Shown here in pieces: positions 23,198 through 26,847 of a stretch of 26,847 nt of DNA (within the stretch, counting starts at the first letter, position 1; every line of letters begins with the position of its first letter). The notes below the pieces were generated by a model. That model ran no database searches and was not told the DNA's origin. It worked only from the letters and a program-made list of their open reading frames with translations. The DNA is from Acidobacteriota bacterium (GTDB lineage Bacteria > Acidobacteriota > Thermoanaerobaculia > Gp7-AA8): assembly GCA_003222375.1 (NCBI GenBank), contig QHVX01000035.1:555-27401 (forward strand). The letters run 5' to 3'. Both the position numbers and the translations under genes were made by a program.

Positions 23198-23896
23198 ATG
23201 AAGAGAACGAAGAAAAAGGCACTTCCAAAAATCGTTTCGCAGAAGGAGTGGCAGACAGCGCACAACAAGTTGCTAAAGAAGGAGAAGGCAGCTACGCGTG
23301 CGCGCGACGCGTTGGCGGCAGAACGACGCCGGCAGCCGATGGTCGAGATCGAAAAGGAATATGTATTCGAGGGTCCCGAGGGAAAAGTCGCGCTGCTCGA
23401 TCTGTTCGAGGGACGTCGACAGCTCATCGTCTATCACTTCATGTTTGCGCCCGGCGTCGACGGCTGGCCCGAAGCGGGGTGACCCGGCTGTTCACTTTGC
23501 GTTGACCAGTTCGGTCACCTTGCACATTTGCACGCCCGCAATACATCGTTCGCGCTGATTTCGCGGGCACCGCTCGCGAATATTCAGCGATACAAAAAGC
23601 GTATGGGCTGGACGATCCCGTGGTACTCGTCTGGCGGCAGTGATTTCAATACTGACTTTGGCCTGACAACTGGTGAGAGCGAAACGTTCGGCCTGAGCGT
23701 CTTTTTTCGCGACGGCGACCGGATCTTTCGCACGTACTTCACGACGACGCGTGGTGTCGAGGCGTTGGGAAGCGTCTGGACCTTCCTCGACCTGACACCG
23801 CTCGGCCGGCAGGAGGAGTGGGAGGACTCTCCCGAGGGTTGGCCGCAGACGCCACCTTACCAGTGGTGGCGCCGGCACGATGAGTACGGATCGTAG
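23198..23896 (+). CDS. DUF899 thioredoxin-like protein with an in-frame TGA at the CxxC position (candidate selenoprotein)
   Basis: The ATG at 23198 follows GGAGG at 5-nt spacing. The frame runs 94 codons, meets TGA at 23480-23482, and continues in the same frame for 137 more codons to TAG. Both halves are well-conserved DUF899 sequence: VSQKEWQTAHNKLLKKEKAA, ERRRQPMVEIEKEYVF, FEGRRQLIVYHFMFAPGVDG before, and HLAHLHARNTSFALISRAP, RYKKRMGWTIPWYSS, GSVWTFLDLTPLGRQEEWED and PPYQWWRRHDEYG after. The TGA replaces the first Cys of the family motif (G-Cys-P-G-Cys-S), so the local sequence is EAG-TGA-PGCSLC. Cys98 is kept. A hairpin lies just downstream. This is what a Sec-containing redox protein (Sec95) would look like. 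The alternative is a simple Cys TGC to TGA nonsense change or sequencing error. No other decay is visible. Full product 232 residues. Confidence 0.85.
23498..23524 (+). promoter_or_regulatory. SECIS-like hairpin downstream of the in-frame TGA
   Basis: TGACC (23503-23507) and GGTCA (23513-23517) form a perfect 5-bp stem with loop AGTTC. Below it come an apparent G-C pair (23501:23518) with an unpaired U (23502), and a second 3-bp stem TGC/GCA (23498-23500:23522-23524). The loop G is 29 nt from the start of TGA and is the second loop base. Those features fit the general bacterial SECIS pattern (stem in the coding region, apical G, loop 16-37 nt after UGA). Short hairpins are common in GC-rich DNA, so it is suggestive only. 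Confidence 0.45.
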
Positions 23897-23908
23897 GTAG
23901 CGCGCCAA

Positions 23909-24481
23909 TCACCGCGCCCGGAAGACCTCGGCAAGAAATTCGCTGCGGCTGTGCGTTCCGCTTTTTTCGAACACCGCCCGCACGTGTGTCTTGACCGTCT
24001 CGGGCGAAATGCCCATCTCCTCTGCAATCGCGCGGTTGGAGAGACCGCGCACGATGAGCTTCGCGACGTCGCGCTCACGATCCGTCAGCGGCCACCGCGC
24101 CAGGACCGTTTGCGTGTCGACCGAAATCGCGCGCTGCGGTTGGAGCAGTAAGACCAGCCAACGCTTCACGCCTTTCGCCGATCGGCCCGACGACTCGACG
24201 ATGTATCGCTTTCCCGATGGAAAGACGATCATGCGACGGGCAGTTTCGTCATCGGCCTTCGTGCGGTTGACTTCCTCGATCAATCGCGACAGCGGATGCG
24301 ACGGCCGTGCGGTGAGAAGATCGCCGGTGAGACTCTCGGATTCGAAGAGCGCCTGGCCGCGCGCATTGAGTGGCACGAGGATCTGCTGCTCATCGCAGAG
24401 GATCATCGGAACGTTCAGCCGGTCGAAGGCTGAACGAAGCGCATCTTCGCGTTGGACCGCCCTGTCACCCATCGATGCCAT
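23909..24481 (-). CDS. LuxR-type transcriptional regulator with PAS-like N-terminus
   Basis: From ATG 24481 (MASMGDRAVQREDALRSAF) the protein has 190 residues. The frame stays open further upstream, but that part overlaps the neighbouring secreted protein and is not credible; ATG 24472 is an alternative. Residues about 12-120 look like a PAS-type sensing fold (FDRLNVPMILCDEQQILVPL, later YIVESSGRSAKGVKRWLVLL). Residues about 128-190 are a LuxR/GerE helix-turn-helix: LTDRERDVAKLIVRGLSNRA, IAEEMGISPETVKTHVRAVF. No receiver domain is present, so it is an orphan regulator. It converges on the DUF899 gene with a 12-bp gap and follows the secreted-protein gene by 41 bp. Confidence 0.85.
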   Translation of the reverse strand: MASMGDRAVQREDALRSAFDRLNVPMILCDEQQILVPLNARGQALFESESLTGDLLTARPSHPLSRLIEEVNRTKADDETARRMIVFPSGKRYIVESSGRSAKGVKRWLVLLLQPQRAISVDTQTVLARWPLTDRERDVAKLIVRGLSNRAIAEEMGISPETVKTHVRAVFEKSGTHSRSEFLAEVFRAR

Positions 24482-24522
24482 TCTTATAGCCGCTTCCGTC
24501 ACCACCGGCAAGCGACTTCGAC

Positions 24523-25539
24523 CTATGGATTGATCGCCATTCTTTGCTCGCCGGCGCGGTTCGCATCCACGGCAGCATCTCTCCAGTCGGGACGCTGCCA
24601 AAGTCCAAACATTCCGCTGCGCGAGCCATCCCACAGGAAATACGCGAGCGCCCGATTGCGCTCCTGGCCCGCCGTTTTTTGAAGGAGCTGGCTGCCGGCC
24701 TCCGCTTGGATGATCACGTCGGCCGGACGCGGAATGTGCCCGGCTGGCTCGACGGTGTAAGCGAAGGCTTGAATCAGCACAATGACCAATTGGTCATGGT
24801 TCAGATGACTGATGAACTTCTCGGTCATGCGCGCCATGTAACGACGGACGTACTCGCGCATGCTTGCGTCGGGATCAGCGGCCGTCGCTGAGTCGAGCCG
24901 CACGCCGGTCACGTATCCGATGTTGAGCGGAAACATCAGCATGATCACATGATCGAACGCATTGGGATCGAAATACTGCGCGACTTCCTCAGTTGACGCA
25001 TTAAAGCCGAATTCGCCGATCATTCCGAGGACATACCAATCGCGAACAGTCTCGTGCGCGAGGGTATAGAGATGACGCTGCCGTTCGACGCCGGCGTGGA
25101 TGAGAAACGCGTCGTCGTGAAGAAAAAAGACCGCGATGACGTCATCGTGCCCGTAGCGGTCCCACAGTTGAAGGCGATCCCGGATCTCGTCGTCGGAGAC
25201 ATCGCTCATTTCCGTTGCTTTGCCGAGGACGATGTGGAGGTGATGGGCGCGGGCGAAGGTGGTTTCAAAAGCGATCCGCTCCTCGTTCTTCAGCCCTCCC
25301 CACTCCTCTGTGTCGTACAGAACGACCGTGTTGAAGCCGGCGCCGGTGTACGCGGCGATCTCGTCCTGCTGTTCGATCAATCGATCGGCGGCGGCGATGC
25401 GCATGTGCTCGATCAGAGAGCGCCGGTGCGCAGCCTGGGCGACTTTCGCAACGTCGTCGAAACGAGCGGCGATCGATGGGGAAACGAGTCCGAGAAACGC
25501 GACGACCGCGAAGGTGGCGCCGCGGTGAGAGCGAGTCAT
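24523..25539 (-). CDS. Secreted protein of unknown function
   Basis: From ATG 25539 the product has 338 residues and a clear signal peptide (MTRSHRGATFAVVAFLGLVS, cleavage near IAA-R). A GTG at 25578 would put the signal behind 13 extra residues and is less likely. The mature part has the look of an alpha/beta barrel: YTGAGFNTVVLYDTEEW, HHLHIVLGKATEMS, DVIAVFFLHDDAFLIHAG, then helices and FDHVIMLMFPLNIGY. The alternating hydrophobic strands and the Asp/Glu-rich strand ends recall glycoside-hydrolase-like TIM barrels, but I cannot name a family. It is divergent from cytochrome c and precedes the LuxR regulator. Confidence 0.75.
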   Translation of the reverse strand: MTRSHRGATFAVVAFLGLVSPSIAARFDDVAKVAQAAHRRSLIEHMRIAAADRLIEQQDEIAAYTGAGFNTVVLYDTEEWGGLKNEERIAFETTFARAHHLHIVLGKATEMSDVSDDEIRDRLQLWDRYGHDDVIAVFFLHDDAFLIHAGVERQRHLYTLAHETVRDWYVLGMIGEFGFNASTEEVAQYFDPNAFDHVIMLMFPLNIGYVTGVRLDSATAADPDASMREYVRRYMARMTEKFISHLNHDQLVIVLIQAFAYTVEPAGHIPRPADVIIQAEAGSQLLQKTAGQERNRALAYFLWDGSRSGMFGLWQRPDWRDAAVDANRAGEQRMAINP

Positions 25540-25552
25540 GTATAGAGGAATA

Positions 25553-25579
25553 GGTGAGGAGGCCCGCCGGAGCCTCACC
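25553..25579. repeat. Inverted repeat between divergent promoters
   Basis: GGTGAGG (25553-25559) and CCTCACC (25573-25579) form 7-bp arms around 13 bp in the 63-bp region between the divergent secreted-protein and cytochrome c genes. It could be a regulator site shared by both promoters. The arms are short, so chance is possible. Confidence 0.35.
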
Positions 25580-25602
25580 CGAAGTAGTGAGAAGCTTGTA
25601 AG

Positions 25603-25932
25603 ATGCCCGCTATGAAGGCCTTAGCGTATGTGATGTCGGTCTCACTATTGCTCGTGGGAGGAGTTGCACTTGCCGATGCCGGATCTGACGGCGGCGCAAT
25701 TTTCAAATCGAATTGCGCGACTTGTCACGGCGCCGATGGCAGAGGCCAGACACCTACCGGCCGCGCCCTGAAAGTCAAGGACCTCGGCACGGCCGACGTG
25801 CAGAAGCTGACCAATGCCGAAATGCAGAAGATCATTGCGGACGGCAAGGGCTCGATGCCGGCGTTCAAGGGCAAACTCGATCAGGCCGGCATCGACGCCG
25901 TCATCGCCTTCATTCGTACGCTGAAGAAATAG
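25603..25932 (+). CDS. Small periplasmic class I cytochrome c
   Basis: The 109-residue protein has a signal peptide (MKALAYVMSVSLLLVGGVAL, cleavage near ALA-D). One c-type haem site CATCH follows, and the axial Met ligand lies in the GKGSMPAF segment about 45 residues later. This is the plan of small mono-haem electron carriers of the c6/c5 size class. The end helix DAVIAFIRTLKK is typical. ATG 25612 is an alternative start. It carries electrons in the periplasm; its partner is not identified. It is convergent with the two-TM protein gene, 3 bp apart. Confidence 0.92.
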   Translation: MPAMKALAYVMSVSLLLVGGVALADAGSDGGAIFKSNCATCHGADGRGQTPTGRALKVKDLGTADVQKLTNAEMQKIIADGKGSMPAFKGKLDQAGIDAVIAFIRTLKK

Positions 25933-25935
25933 CAA

Positions 25936-26649
25936 TCACGCCGGCGTCGATTCCGGTACGGCGATATCGAGAATCATGATCTTCTGCCAGATTTTGTTCG
26001 ACAGGCTGGCGGCCAGCGTCTCGATGTCGTTCACGGCATCGAGCACGACTTCGTCGTTCAGATATTGCACGTGGAGCGCGGCCAGCTTGCTCGCCAGCGA
26101 CAGCAGCTCGGAGCAGTAATCGAGATAGCGCGCCAGCTCGAAGCGCGTGAAGGTGCGCCGCGGCGACGATTCAGTCGGCATCGGTGGCCCCATGACATGC
26201 TCGGGATCCTTGCTCAACTGATGCATGTCGACGATGTGCACGATGCTCCGCAGATGATGCAGCGCGCGCAACGCTGTGCGCCGTTTGACGCGAGTCTCCA
26301 GCGTGACGAAAAAGAAAATTGCCGCCGCGAACAGGATGACGTCGTTGACTGCCGACTCACTGAGCTGAAGAACATCGAGCATCGTCTGAACGCGCAACGA
26401 CGTGCGGACCGCGACCAGCAACAGCGCGATCGTGATTCCGACGATGCCGGCGATTCCCAGGATCGTGCCGGCGCGAAGAATCCAGATGGGGCGGCGAAGA
26501 CGTTCAACGACACTCTCGGATTCTTTGGCCAAACGCAATAATTCGGCGCTGACGCGGCTCAGACCCGATCCGGGGAACCGCTCGCCGATGCGTCGCTCGA
26601 GCGTCGCGATCGTCTCTTCGATGCGCTCGATCTGCAGTTCGCTGTACAA
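25936..26649 (-). CDS. Two-TM membrane protein of unknown function
   Basis: The 237-residue protein begins with a heptad-like helix (residues 1-50, MYSELQIERIEETIATLERR), has two TM segments (about 56-82 and 103-120), then a basic loop (RVKRRTALRALHHLRSIVHI) and a C-terminal helical region (about 150-230, FELARYLDYCSELLSLASKL ending KIWQKIMIL). The N- and C-termini should both be cytoplasmic. I recall similar uncharacterised membrane proteins across bacteria but know no function. Neither neighbour indicates a pathway. Confidence 0.75.
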   Translation of the reverse strand: MYSELQIERIEETIATLERRIGERFPGSGLSRVSAELLRLAKESESVVERLRRPIWILRAGTILGIAGIVGITIALLLVAVRTSLRVQTMLDVLQLSESAVNDVILFAAAIFFFVTLETRVKRRTALRALHHLRSIVHIVDMHQLSKDPEHVMGPPMPTESSPRRTFTRFELARYLDYCSELLSLASKLAALHVQYLNDEVVLDAVNDIETLAASLSNKIWQKIMILDIAVPESTPA

Positions 26650-26662
26650 CAGAATGAGAATA

Positions 26663-26697
26663 TCAGTAGAGGCGCAGGTCAGGTGCGCCTCTACTGA
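26663..26697 (-). terminator. Long perfect hairpin, probable terminator of the gene entering from the right
   Basis: Arms of 14 bp pair perfectly (TCAGTAGAGGCGCA at 26663-26676 with TGCGCCTCTACTGA at 26684-26697) around a 7-nt loop. It begins 7 bp after the TAG of the minus-strand gene at the right edge. On the minus strand it is followed by a short T-rich stretch (ATATTCTCATTCT) rather than a clean T-run, so it may be a weak or Rho-assisted terminator. Confidence 0.55.
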
Positions 26698-26703
26698 GCC
26701 AAA

Positions 26704-26847
26704 CTAATCTCCCATGTCGGCGATGGTCATACTGCCGTCGCCGATTGTTGCGGCAGGCAACGTCGTTGCGCCGAGGACGAGGGCTACAGTGCCCTGACTG
26801 TTGGCGTCGGTTGTAATGGTTGCCAGGAATGGTACGCCCGTCAAAGG
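26704..26847 (-). CDS. C-terminal 47 residues of a gene entering from the right edge
   Basis: A minus-strand frame open at base 26847 ends with TAG at 26706-26704. It reads as a beta-type sequence rich in Thr, Ala and Gly: FLATITTDANSQGTVALVL, then TTLPAATIGDGSMTIADMGD. It looks like the last strands of an Ig-like or other secreted beta domain, but the rest lies outside the window. The hairpin at 26663-26697 directly after its stop supports it as the real 3' end of a transcript. Confidence 0.6.
   Translation of the reverse strand, partial: PLTGVPFLATITTDANSQGTVALVLGATTLPAATIGDGSMTIADMGD

Overview
The window is GC-rich, densely coded bacterial chromosome. Most genes lie on the minus strand in tight operons with many 4-bp ATGA stop/start overlaps. 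No rRNA, tRNA, IS element, CRISPR array or phage gene was seen. The gene mix (Tat-exported isoquinoline-oxidoreductase-type Mo enzyme, paired DUF3857/transglutaminase-like secreted proteins, SpoIIE-type phosphatase with a multi-TM sensor, DUF899, DUF1203, and a fragment of an Oar-like TonB receptor) is most like Acidobacteriota. That placement is inference from gene content; no marker gene is present.

Layout. (1) 1-2033 (-): small Fe-S and large molybdopterin subunits of an IorAB-type hydroxylase; the large subunit runs off the left edge. (2) 2167-8120 (-): a TetR-controlled export operon: tetR, short-chain dehydrogenase, FtsX-type permease, ABC ATPase, membrane fusion protein, outer-membrane factor, DinB-like protein. 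Two near-identical 20-bp palindromes sit before tetR and before the dehydrogenase. (3) 8194-9505: a mini TonB-receptor fragment, a GNAT acetyltransferase and a doubtful + strand GYF_2-like ORF. (4) 9483-15562 (-): a run of envelope genes: a DUF3857 protein that is frame-broken and has lost its catalytic residues, an intact DUF3857-transglutaminase, a VanX-type dipeptidase lipoprotein, a secreted lipocalin-like protein and an AraC regulator. (5) 15622-17254 (-): a cyclic-nucleotide-binding/glutaredoxin-like/thioredoxin-reductase-like fusion, frame-broken at the domain junction; then DUF1203 (+). (6) 17853-20884 (-): PEP mutase/isocitrate lyase family enzyme, DksA/TraR-like protein and SpoIIE-type phosphatase. 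(7) 20885-21342: a gene-free region with degenerate direct repeats and a strong + strand terminator just before the next operon. (8) 21343-23896 (+): pirin, CDF cation transporter and DUF899 thioredoxin-like protein. The DUF899 gene is interrupted by one in-frame TGA exactly at the first Cys of its CxxC-like motif, so it is a selenoprotein candidate. (9) 23909-26847: LuxR-type regulator, unknown secreted protein, cytochrome c, two-TM protein, and the C-terminus of another gene.

The most interesting signals are the in-frame TGA in the DUF899 gene with a hairpin just downstream, the repeat/terminator leader before pirin, the twin TetR operators with an apparently leaderless tetR promoter, and three genes that each look damaged by a short out-of-frame deletion. 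Those last three need checking as either real decay or assembly error.
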